A model generated the notes under the pieces. It worked only from the letters and a program-made list of their open reading frames with translations, ran no database searches and was not told the origin of the DNA. A program made the position numbers and the translations under genes. DNA of 13,663 nt. It comes from an uncultured Eubacteriales bacterium. Its GTDB lineage: Bacteria; Bacillota; Clostridia; Oscillospirales; Oscillospiraceae. This document shows positions 1 to 6,982 of this stretch, piece after piece. Positions within the stretch are counted from its first letter, which is position 1; each line of letters starts with the position of its first letter. Location of the stretch: NCBI GenBank assembly GCA_902475435.1, contig CABRZL010000052.1, forward strand, positions 1 to 13,663, read 5' to 3'.

Positions 1-14
1 GGCAATACCGCACA
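1..14 (+). repeat. Left terminal inverted repeat of left IS
   Basis: GGCAATACCGCACA pairs with the right end at 1120-1133, matching at 12 of 14 positions. It also matches the outer end of the right IS. Confidence 0.8.
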
Positions 15-41
15 GAAAAGTAGGCGCGATACTGCCAGAAG

Positions 42-50
42 TGATATAAT
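42..50 (+). promoter_or_regulatory. Extended -10 promoter of left transposase
   Basis: TGATATAAT is a perfect extended -10 (TG-n-TATAAT). No good -35 lies 16-18 bp upstream. The -10 ends 6 nt before the transposase ATG, so transcription should start at about the A of the start codon and give a leaderless mRNA. The same nine bases at the same distance occur in the right IS. Confidence 0.65.
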
Positions 51-56
51 AAGACC

Positions 57-1034
57 ATGGATAAACAGATGACAATGACTGCGCTGAGTGATGAGCTGGC
101 GCAGGTACGGACAAAGAAGAAAGAATTTCTAGCCCAGATCGAACGGATCGTCCCATGGAAGGAATGGCTTACGCTGATCCAGCCGTGCTATTACAAAGGA
201 GAGCGCGGCAATAAACCCTATCCACTGGAGACCATGCTGCGGTTGTATCTGCTGCAAAATCTGTATGACCTGAGTGATGAAGCAACAGCGGCGGAGGCAA
301 TCGACAGCCGGGCATTTTCAGAGTTCTGCGGCGTTGATTCCAGCAATCAGGTGCCGAACGGAGATACCATTGGCCGCTTTCGGAACCTGCTGGTGAAGAA
401 TGGACTGCAGGAGAAACTGTTTGCACAAGTTGTTACCGCGCTCACTGAACAGGGCCTTATCCTGAAAAAGGGAACGATCGTAGATTCCACCATTATTTCC
501 GCGCCGTCTTCCACCAAGAACAAGGAGAAAAAGCGGGATCCGGATGCACATCAGGTCAAGAAGGGCAACACATGGCACTTTGGCTATAAAGCCCATGTTG
601 GGGTGGATAAGGACAGCGGACTGGTACACACAGTGGAGGCGACACCAGCCAATGTCCATGATGTGACGCAGACTTCATCCCTGCTGACCGGTGAGGAAGA
701 TGTCGTTTACGGCGACAGTGGCTATCTTGGAGCCGGGAACCGTGAGGACGCGATCGTTCGGAACAAATCCGGACGCAAGATCAAATACAAAATTAACCGA
801 CGTCCATCTCAATTAAAAAAGCTGAGCAAGAGCGGCCAGTATGCCGCAAAGAAAGCAGAACACGCAAAGTCTTCTGTTCGGGCAAAAGTAGAGCACGTAT
901 TCGGTGTCGTCAAGAAACAGCTGCAATTTCGAAAAACGCGATACCGAGGGCTCGAAAAGCAGCGAGCCAAATTCAATATCATGTTCGCATTGGCGAATCT
1001 GCTTCTGGCTGACAGGCCCTGCCTGGCGGCTTGA
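57..1034 (+). CDS. IS5-family DDE transposase (left copy), 325 aa
   Basis: This cut-and-paste transposase acts on the IS terminal repeats. The N-terminal half, about residues 20-110, resembles the DUF772-type domain common in this family. The C-terminal part is an RNase-H-like DDE_Tnp_1 domain. The likely catalytic triad is D143 (in TIVDST), D220 (in VYGDSGYLG) and E279 (in RAKVEHVFGVVK). The last motif has the R-(3)-E-(6)-K spacing typical of IS4/IS5-like transposases. The frame is intact and full length, so the protein looks active. I chose the ATG at 57 because MDKQM is shared with the right copy. There is no Shine-Dalgarno sequence, which fits a leaderless message from the -10 at 45-50. 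An internal start at Met5 cannot be excluded. Confidence 0.93.
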   Translation: MDKQMTMTALSDELAQVRTKKKEFLAQIERIVPWKEWLTLIQPCYYKGERGNKPYPLETMLRLYLLQNLYDLSDEATAAEAIDSRAFSEFCGVDSSNQVPNGDTIGRFRNLLVKNGLQEKLFAQVVTALTEQGLILKKGTIVDSTIISAPSSTKNKEKKRDPDAHQVKKGNTWHFGYKAHVGVDKDSGLVHTVEATPANVHDVTQTSSLLTGEEDVVYGDSGYLGAGNREDAIVRNKSGRKIKYKINRRPSQLKKLSKSGQYAAKKAEHAKSSVRAKVEHVFGVVKKQLQFRKTRYRGLEKQRAKFNIMFALANLLLADRPCLAA

Positions 1035-1064
1035 AGTTGTGCGCTCTCGCGAAGAAATGCGCCG

Positions 1065-1081
1065 GGAAGCCTATGGTTTCC
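1065..1081 (+). other. Small hairpin downstream of left transposase
   Basis: GGAAGCC and GGTTTCC form a 7-bp stem (one G-U pair) around a 3-nt loop. No T-run follows, so it is not a convincing Rho-independent terminator. Confidence 0.35.
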
Positions 1082-1119
1082 TGCCTGATGGGTGATTCGA
1101 CAGCGCTTGCCTCAGCAAT

Positions 1120-1133
1120 TGTGCGGTGCTGCC
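1120..1133 (-). repeat. Right terminal inverted repeat of left IS
   Basis: Reverse-complemented it reads GGCAGCACCGCACA, matching the left end at 12 of 14 positions. It sets the inner edge of the IS. Confidence 0.8.
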
Positions 1134-1167
1134 ATAGGACGATAGTCTTTCGAGAAAGGAAAACGAT

Positions 1168-2571
1168 ATGTCGTTGAGAAAAAAGCTGACATTGTCTATG
1201 CTCATAATTGCGGTGATCCCCGCGGTGGTACTGGGAGGCTTTTATTATCAGTATTTCAGCGGGGTCCTTTTGAGCAACGTGCAGCAGCAGGAGCTGCAGA
1301 ATAACAGCCAGATTATTTACAGCGTTGATAACTTTTTCAATTCAATCTTCAAGATTTCCGATTCCCTGCTAATGAATGAAGAGCTCATAGACATTCTGCA
1401 GAAAAGCTATGAGGAACAGAGTTCACCTCTCGAAGGATACCGCGACAAGGCACAGGTGGACAAGCTGCTTTACAAGGACGGCTATTACCTGGATGGCAGA
1501 ATAGAGACTATCGCCATATTTCCGAGGAACAACAGCATGTTTTACTACTGCACAGAGGGAAACGTCAATCCGTCCTATGATATCCATGCGGAAGAGTGGT
1601 ACGAAAAGATTGCCAGTAAAGAGGGGGCGAAAGTATTGGTGGGAGTGCACCAAAACCGTCTGGTGTACGCATTCTCCGACGCAGCCAGCCCCTATTGCGT
1701 AACTGTCGGAAGATCAATTTACTCCCCATATGATTCCCAACTGCTTGGCACTATGCTAATCAACATTAACGTACACGATCTCCAGACCTGCTGGCCGGCT
1801 TTCAAGGAAGATTCGCATGAGCGGTTTTACCTGCTGGATGACGAAAACAACGTTGTGTTCAGCAATCTGACGGAGGAGATTGGCGGTAAATTCTTTCAGG
1901 GCGGCCTGGAAGACGGCATTTCTTCCTGCCGAATCGACGGGAAATTGTACGATACGATCGTCTCGGGCTCCAAAAGCCTGGGATGGAAAAGCGTCAAAAT
2001 GATTCCACGCAGCCAGTTGGATCAAGAGATCGCCGTTGTTCCTTATATGACGCTCCTCCTCATGCTGATCCTTACGGTTCTGGCAGTTCTGGTTTCAATC
2101 TTTATTTCCAAAATCTTTACACGTCCGCTTCAGGAGCTTTATGTGAAGCTCCAGCGCTTTGAAGAGGAAAAAAGCGGGATTCCGCTCCCTGAAAATCAGG
2201 TGGAGATCAAAGGCCTTTCCCGCAGCTACCAGCACATGATCAACGAGATCAACGCCCTCACCATCAAAAACTACGAGACGCAGATCCAATTGCGCAGGGC
2301 AGAACTCATGGCGCTCCAATCCCAGATCAATCCCCATTTTATCTACAACACGCTCAATTCCATCAAATGGATGGCAACGATCCAGAATGCGCCTGATGGC
2401 GGATGTGCAAGGATCCAAGCGTATGGTAACGGCGTTGGATTCCCTGATCAAGCTCATGCAGTTTTCCTCCAAAAACAGCCGGGAGGTCATCCGGATTCAG
2501 GACGAGATCGATCTGATCCGGGACTACATCAACCTGATCAACCTCAAATATTTCGACAGGATCTTTGTTGA
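1168..2571 (+). CDS. YesM-type sensor histidine kinase, N-terminal fragment (frameshifted)
   Basis: This is the sensing half of a membrane histidine kinase of the LytS/YesM class. Residues about 8-30 form a first membrane helix. About 31-290 is an extracellular sensor region, probably Cache-like. About 291-317 is a second membrane helix, followed by a HAMP-like linker and a coiled coil to about 385. The His_kinase motif QSQINPHFIYNTLNS places the phospho-accepting histidine at H390. Real homology ends near A408, and residues after that are an out-of-frame tail. Removing one base near 2392 joins this to the frame ending at 2965 and gives a 598-aa kinase of normal length. The start at 1168 has GAAAGGA 7 nt upstream. 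The left IS ends 34 bp before the ATG, leaving almost no room for a native promoter. Confidence 0.85.
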   Translation: MSLRKKLTLSMLIIAVIPAVVLGGFYYQYFSGVLLSNVQQQELQNNSQIIYSVDNFFNSIFKISDSLLMNEELIDILQKSYEEQSSPLEGYRDKAQVDKLLYKDGYYLDGRIETIAIFPRNNSMFYYCTEGNVNPSYDIHAEEWYEKIASKEGAKVLVGVHQNRLVYAFSDAASPYCVTVGRSIYSPYDSQLLGTMLININVHDLQTCWPAFKEDSHERFYLLDDENNVVFSNLTEEIGGKFFQGGLEDGISSCRIDGKLYDTIVSGSKSLGWKSVKMIPRSQLDQEIAVVPYMTLLLMLILTVLAVLVSIFISKIFTRPLQELYVKLQRFEEEKSGIPLPENQVEIKGLSRSYQHMINEINALTIKNYETQIQLRRAELMALQSQINPHFIYNTLNSIKWMATIQNAPDGGCARIQAYGNGVGFPDQAHAVFLQKQPGGHPDSGRDRSDPGLHQPDQPQIFRQDLC

Positions 2572-2965
2572 TGTCCATGTGGAGCCGGGCTTGGAAAACT
2601 GCGAAACGCTGAAATTCCTTCTGCAACCGATCGTAGAGAATTCCATCTACCACGGTTTCAGCAGTATGGTCCGGCAATGCACGGTGCAGATCAACATTAC
2701 CCGAAAAGAAGACCGTATTCTGTATGAGGTGATCGACAATGGCAAAGGGATGAGCAAGGAGAAGATCCGACAGGCTCTGGAGGAAGATCATCCCCTCAAC
2801 TCCCATTCGTTTAACAAGATCGGTCTTTATAATGTGAATAAGAGAATCCAGTATATTTTTGGAGAGGAGTACGGTATTCAAATCGACAGCGAACCCGGCA
2901 AGTACACGAGGGTGATTGTGGAAATTCCAGCCCGTATCTATAAGGAGGAGATGGCAAATGCGTAA
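2387..2965 (+). CDS. YesM-type sensor histidine kinase, C-terminal ATPase fragment
   Basis: This continues the kinase in the +1 frame. It holds the rest of the dimerisation region and the HATPase_c domain: an N-box (PIVENSIYHG), a G1 box (DNGKGM) and a G2-like segment (GLYNVNKRI). This domain binds ATP and phosphorylates H390 of the upstream fragment. Sense resumes at CTG 2393. The ATG at 2387 lies in the overlap, has no ribosome site and is unlikely to be a real start. As sequenced, the ATPase part would not be made joined to the sensor. The last codons overlap the response-regulator start by 8 nt, typical of translational coupling in YesM/YesN pairs, so the two genes form one regulatory unit. 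Confidence 0.85.
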   Translation: MRLMADVQGSKRMVTALDSLIKLMQFSSKNSREVIRIQDEIDLIRDYINLINLKYFDRIFVDVHVEPGLENCETLKFLLQPIVENSIYHGFSSMVRQCTVQINITRKEDRILYEVIDNGKGMSKEKIRQALEEDHPLNSHSFNKIGLYNVNKRIQYIFGEEYGIQIDSEPGKYTRVIVEIPARIYKEEMANA

Positions 2966-4529
2966 CATCGGGATCGCGATCATTGATGACGAGAGCCTGG
3001 TCCGGCTCGGAATCAAATCTTCTGTGGCGTGGGAAGAGTATGGCTATGAGATTGTAGGAGAAGCGGACAACGGGCAGACCGGCCTGGAGATGATCAGGGA
3101 AAAACACCCGGATATCGTCCTGCTCGACGTCTGTATGCCGGTGATGAACGGGATCGAAGTTCTGAAATCCCTGCAAAAGCTGAAGATTCAGTGCAAGGTT
3201 ATTATCTTGAGCTGCCACGATGATTTCTGTTTTGTAAAAGAGGCAATGAAGAACGGTGCGTTCGATTACCTGAGAAAAAATGAGATCAACAGCGCGAACA
3301 TCCTGACGGTTCTGGAGGAGGTACGGCACTCACTGTGCAAAAAGCAGGACGAGGGGCAGGGAGGCTGGGACAGCTACGCGCGTCATGTCTGCCTGCACCG
3401 TCTGATCACCGGCAGCAGCGAACCTGCTGAACGGCAGTTGCCTGTCAGTCAATTGCACATCCGGGAAGGAAACCTCTGCTGCATTGTGTTTGCAGTGCAG
3501 AATTACCAGAAAGTACAGGCCCGTTACGGAGAGGGACGCCCCTTCCCACTGGAACAAAGCGTTATCAACCTCACAGTGGAAGTGCTGCACCAGTGGACGC
3601 AGGAACTGGAAGTTTTTCTTCTGCAGGAAAACCGGTATGTTATCCTGCTGAGCAGTCAGAACAGTGTCAGCAGCACCCAGTGGGAGGAGAAAGCCTGCAG
3701 CCTGGTCCACGAACTCCACACCGTGTTCCAGAATTATCTGAATGCTGACACCTGCTACGGTGTCAGCAGCGCCGTCTCGAAATTCTCTGCACTGCCGGAG
3801 GCGTTCGAGCACGCGCGCTACTCTCTGCAGCTTCACTATTTTCAGCCGGACAGGTTCCTTATCAAGGAGATGCGCAAGCCGGATCGGACGATGAGCCGCC
3901 CGGAAGTCAAGGAATGCCTTGGCGATATCAATATCTGTGTGTCGCAGAAGCAATACACGCAAATCTTTTCCCGATTTTATGCTTTCATCCAGTGGCTGCA
4001 GCAGCACCACAGGGAGAACCTGGACGTTATGGGGGTGCAGAACTTTTTCTCCAATATGGTGCGCTTCCTTCTCCTGCAGGAGGGAAAGGCGCCGGAAGAA
4101 ACGGTGGAAAAGCTTCAGGCCTGCGAAACCGTGGAGGAAGCGCAGCGTTTCCTTGAGGACTTCCAAAAGGGGTTGAAGACAGGAGAGCCGGCTCTTGACC
4201 AGAAAAACTACCTGATTCGCGAGGCGGCGGATTATATCCGGCAGAATTTGAGCCGCGGCGACATCTCGCTCGATGAGATCGCCGACCACCTGATGATCAG
4301 TAAGTCTTATCTCTGCCGCCTGTTCCAAAAAAAGCTCGGAGTTTCCGTGCAGCACTATATCTACAGAATCCGGATTGAACAGGCGAAGGAGTACCTGAAC
4401 GACTTCCGGCTGAAAATCTACGAGGTGGCAGAGCTTACCGGCTTCAACAGCTCCACCCATTTTAATATCGTCTTTAAAAAGATTATGCGGTGCACTCCGG
4501 CAGAGTACAGGAACGGCCTGAAGCAGTGA
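2958..4529 (+). CDS. YesN-type response regulator with AraC DNA-binding domain, 523 aa
   Basis: This cytoplasmic transcription factor is the partner of the overlapping kinase. The N-terminal receiver, about residues 1-120, has the acidic pair D10/D11, phospho-acceptor D57 (in LLDVCMP), S85 and conserved K107. A central region of about 300 residues without a recognised motif follows. Residues about 425-523 form an AraC/XylS domain with two helix-turn-helix units, around LDEIADHLMISKSYLCRLF and KIYEVAELTGFNSS. Start choice: the frame is open further upstream, but the ATG at 2958 has AAGGAGGAG ending 7 nt before it and begins a proper receiver strand (MRNIGIAIIDDE). YesN-type regulators usually act on nearby carbohydrate genes. 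The direct repeats in the following intergenic region are its likely target (inference). Confidence 0.93.
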   Translation: MRNIGIAIIDDESLVRLGIKSSVAWEEYGYEIVGEADNGQTGLEMIREKHPDIVLLDVCMPVMNGIEVLKSLQKLKIQCKVIILSCHDDFCFVKEAMKNGAFDYLRKNEINSANILTVLEEVRHSLCKKQDEGQGGWDSYARHVCLHRLITGSSEPAERQLPVSQLHIREGNLCCIVFAVQNYQKVQARYGEGRPFPLEQSVINLTVEVLHQWTQELEVFLLQENRYVILLSSQNSVSSTQWEEKACSLVHELHTVFQNYLNADTCYGVSSAVSKFSALPEAFEHARYSLQLHYFQPDRFLIKEMRKPDRTMSRPEVKECLGDINICVSQKQYTQIFSRFYAFIQWLQQHHRENLDVMGVQNFFSNMVRFLLLQEGKAPEETVEKLQACETVEEAQRFLEDFQKGLKTGEPALDQKNYLIREAADYIRQNLSRGDISLDEIADHLMISKSYLCRLFQKKLGVSVQHYIYRIRIEQAKEYLNDFRLKIYEVAELTGFNSSTHFNIVFKKIMRCTPAEYRNGLKQ

Positions 4530-4535
4530 GGGAAA

Positions 4536-4647
4536 GGTCAATATGAATAAATAAAGTTCAAGATCCTCCGCGGGTTTAAGCTTTGTGTACTAAAATTGTT
4601 CAATATCCTGATATTTTCTTCAACAGCGTTTATGGAAAATAGTGAAC
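4536..4647 (+). promoter_or_regulatory. Candidate operator array for the AraC-type regulator
   Basis: Three direct near-copies of GTTCAATAT start at 4536 (GGTCAATAT), 4556 (GTTCAAGATCCT) and 4598 (GTTCAATATCCT). The last two agree at 11 of 12 bases and start 42 bp apart, close to four helical turns. The first two start 20 bp apart, close to two turns. A fourth, inverted copy (GTTCACTAT on the - strand) lies at 4639-4647. The array sits just upstream of the -10 of the metabolic operon, where an AraC-family activator would bind. A six-base dyad (AATATC-CT-GATATT, 4602-4615) overlaps the third copy. Function is inferred from repeat spacing and position. Confidence 0.45.
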
Positions 4648-4657
4648 AGATTCTCTA

Positions 4658-4666
4658 TGATATAAG
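4658..4666 (+). promoter_or_regulatory. Extended -10 promoter of the metabolic operon
   Basis: TGATATAAG is an extended -10 with one mismatch in the hexamer. There is no good -35 at 16-18 bp, as expected for a promoter needing an activator. Transcription would start near 4672-4674, about 35 nt before the first gene, whose site GGAGGA (4695-4700) lies 8 nt before the ATG. Confidence 0.5.
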
Positions 4667-4708
4667 TAACCTAATTCGGGAAAACAGACAAAATGGAGGA
4701 ATGCAGAA

Positions 4709-5806
4709 ATGAAAAAATGGAAGGTTGCCTTAATTGGCTGCGGATCGATCGCGGACAATACGTATCTTCCCCGGATCGGCGAGATTCCGGAGGCGGATCT
4801 GGTTGCAGTCTGCGATATCATCCCGGAGAGAGCAAAGAACTATGCAGAAAAATTTCATGTGCCGGCCTGGTACACCAGCATCGATGAACTGCTGGAGAAG
4901 TGTGACTTCGAGATCCTGATGAACACGACATCGATCCCAGCGCACCACGAGATCAACATGAAGGCGCTGCGGGCCGGAAAGCATCTTTACTCACAGAAGC
5001 CCGTCGGCCTGACGGTGGAGGAGGTGACCGAGCAGATCGAGGCTGCCAAGGCAGCCGGTGTGAAATACACTGCTTCACCGATCCACATGCTGCGTGACGA
5101 CATCCGCTTTGCCAAAAAGCTGATTGCCGACGGCTGCATCGGGGAGATTATGAAGGTGCACACCAACGTTTGCCACGGCGGCCCGGAATATTTCCAGTAC
5201 CGCACGGCGGACCCCACCTGGTTCCACCGGCCCGGCAGCGGCGCCCTGTACGACATGGGCGTCCACGGCCTTACCATGACCACGGGCATCCTTGGTCCCG
5301 CGAAGGCTGTGGGCTGCATGGCCAAAATCTCCGAGCCTGTCCGCACGGTAAGAACCGGTACCTTTGACGGCATGCAGATCCAGGCCGACCAGCTGTACGA
5401 TAACTACATCATTACGCTCGATTACGGCGAGAGAACCATGGCGGTGGTGGAGTCTGGTTTCTGCCAGAAGGACAGCCGCGCACCTCAGATGGAGATTTTC
5501 GGTACAAAGGGAACGATCACTTTCGTCAACAACGGTAACATGAACCCGCTCGATTCGCTGGAAGTTTACCTTGATGCGCCGGAGCGCGGTATTCGCGGCT
5601 GGCTGAAGCCTATGGAGTGGGATGTTCCGGCTTCTGAGATGAACTTTTTCCAATGCAAGGTGGTTCAGGATCTGATCCATGCCATTGAGGAGGACCGTCC
5701 CGTCGGTTTGCCCCCGGAGCACGCCAGACACGTGGTGGACATCATGTGCACTATTCCGGAAGCGATCAAGACAAAGAGCATTGTCCCGCTGCACACCACT
5801 TTCTGA
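4709..5806 (+). CDS. Gfo/Idh/MocA-family oxidoreductase 1, 365 aa
   Basis: This is the first gene of the metabolic operon, a predicted cytoplasmic NAD(P)-dependent dehydrogenase for a sugar, polyol or inositol-like substrate. The N-terminal Rossmann fold begins KVALIGCGSIA (residues 5-15). The family's usual EKP motif, whose lysine is catalytic, appears as QKP at 96-98, so the lysine is kept. The substrate-domain motif D182-M-G-V-H186 supplies the usual catalytic histidine. Length is normal for the family. The start is well supported by GGAGGA 8 nt upstream. Its place with two more paralogues and a TIM-barrel protein suggests a multi-step oxidation or epimerisation route. The substrate cannot be named from sequence. 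Confidence 0.9.
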   Translation: MKKWKVALIGCGSIADNTYLPRIGEIPEADLVAVCDIIPERAKNYAEKFHVPAWYTSIDELLEKCDFEILMNTTSIPAHHEINMKALRAGKHLYSQKPVGLTVEEVTEQIEAAKAAGVKYTASPIHMLRDDIRFAKKLIADGCIGEIMKVHTNVCHGGPEYFQYRTADPTWFHRPGSGALYDMGVHGLTMTTGILGPAKAVGCMAKISEPVRTVRTGTFDGMQIQADQLYDNYIITLDYGERTMAVVESGFCQKDSRAPQMEIFGTKGTITFVNNGNMNPLDSLEVYLDAPERGIRGWLKPMEWDVPASEMNFFQCKVVQDLIHAIEEDRPVGLPPEHARHVVDIMCTIPEAIKTKSIVPLHTTF

Positions 5807-5841
5807 GCAGAGGGGAACTGATCACAGATGAGGTGAATGTT

Positions 5842-6963
5842 ATGAAGAAATATCGCATTGGTCTGGTGGGCTTCGCTCACATGCACGTTTTGGATCAGAT
5901 CAAGCCGTTTCTGTCCATGCCGGAGCGCGTGGAATGGATCGGTGCCTCGGATATCAAGCCGATGGTAGAGTCTGAATATTTTGAAAGCTCCAGCCGCTCC
6001 ATGAACCTGAAGCTCTGTCAGGAGCAGTGTGGGTTCACCCGCGTGTTTGAGGATTACCGTGATCTTCTCGATCTCAAACCCGACCTTGTCCTTGTGAACT
6101 GCGAGAACGCGTTTCACGGAATCATTATCCCCGAGATCCTCATGCGCGGGATCCACGTGGTGGTGGAAAAGCCGTTGGCCTATTCCACTGAACACGCCAT
6201 GGCTATTGCCCGCGCTTCCCGGATCGGTAAGGCGGACTGCATGATCAATTGGCCGACCACATGGCAGGCCAGCGTCCGCCTGGGCCAGAAGCTTGTCAGC
6301 GAAGGCGTTGTGGGAAAGGTGTACCGTTTCCAGTTCCGCAACCCGGATTCCATGGGTCCGTTCTCTTACGGCCAGGTCATGACGGATCGGCAGCTGGGCA
6401 AGGAATGGTGGCATCAGGAAGCGGCGGGAGGCGGCAGCTTGCTGGACTACTGCTGCTACGGCACCATCCTTTCCAACTGGTACCTGGGCGAAAAGCCTCA
6501 GGGCGTGTATGGCTTGAAGGCGAACTTTAACCACCGGTTTGGCGACGCGGAGGACTACGCCTCCCTGATGGTTCGGTACCCCGAGGCGGTTTCCATTCTG
6601 GAGGGAACCTGGAACACCATAAGCAGCGGCTATCCCTCCGGGCCCATTGTCTGGGGCGAAAAGGGCGCCCTGATTGTGGAAAACGGCGGCGATCACGGCA
6701 TTCATGCCAACGTTTGTGTTTACCTCGATCGTTATTCCACAACGCCCAGCAAGGTGTATTGCTCCGACGACTACCCGCTGCCTGAGGGAAGATCCAACCT
6801 GGCTCAGGAGGTCTTCCATCACCTGGAGACCGGAGAACCGGTACACTACACCATGGATCTCAATAACAATCTTTGGTCTGCCGCTATGTTGGATGCGGGA
6901 ATTCGCTCCAGCCGGTCGTTGAAAATGGAAGAAGTAAAAACCGCTTGTTGGACGATTGGGTAA
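5842..6963 (+). CDS. Atypical Gfo/Idh/MocA-family oxidoreductase 2, 373 aa
   Basis: This is a predicted NAD(P)-binding oxidoreductase of the same superfamily as its neighbours but clearly different from them. The nucleotide loop reads GLVGFAHMH (residues 7-15) in place of the usual GxGxxG pattern. EKP is present at 109-111. Where the family normally has D-x-G-x-H, this protein has D202-Y-C-C-Y-G, so the usual catalytic histidine is replaced by tyrosine. It may use a different acid-base residue or have a non-redox role. The start at 5842 has GAGGTG a few bases upstream. The frame is open further upstream, but that part overlaps the previous gene. The gene begins 35 bp after the previous stop and ends 19 bp before the TIM-barrel gene. 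Confidence 0.88.
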   Translation: MKKYRIGLVGFAHMHVLDQIKPFLSMPERVEWIGASDIKPMVESEYFESSSRSMNLKLCQEQCGFTRVFEDYRDLLDLKPDLVLVNCENAFHGIIIPEILMRGIHVVVEKPLAYSTEHAMAIARASRIGKADCMINWPTTWQASVRLGQKLVSEGVVGKVYRFQFRNPDSMGPFSYGQVMTDRQLGKEWWHQEAAGGGSLLDYCCYGTILSNWYLGEKPQGVYGLKANFNHRFGDAEDYASLMVRYPEAVSILEGTWNTISSGYPSGPIVWGEKGALIVENGGDHGIHANVCVYLDRYSTTPSKVYCSDDYPLPEGRSNLAQEVFHHLETGEPVHYTMDLNNNLWSAAMLDAGIRSSRSLKMEEVKTACWTIG

Positions 6964-6982
6964 TATAAGAGGAGGATGCTAC

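Larger units (their letters stand above)
1..1133 (+). mobile_element. Left IS5-family insertion sequence, complete
   Basis: This 1133-bp element holds one DDE transposase gene between imperfect terminal inverted repeats. The left end reads GGCAATACCGCACA. The right end, reverse-complemented, reads GGCAGCACCGCACA, giving 12 of 14 matches. Length and single-gene layout fit the IS5 family. The right end stops only 34 bp before the sensor kinase start codon. The outer target-site duplication cannot be seen. No U-tract terminator is visible after the transposase gene, so transcription may run out into the cargo. Confidence 0.85.

Noticed and set aside
3330..4541. Long minus-strand open frames, such as 3330-4541, 5665-6846, 6884-7936, 9065-10117 and 10533-11681
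   Set aside because: They lie antisense to genes with clear motifs and ribosome sites, and show no recognisable domain. G+C-rich coding DNA often leaves such antisense frames open.
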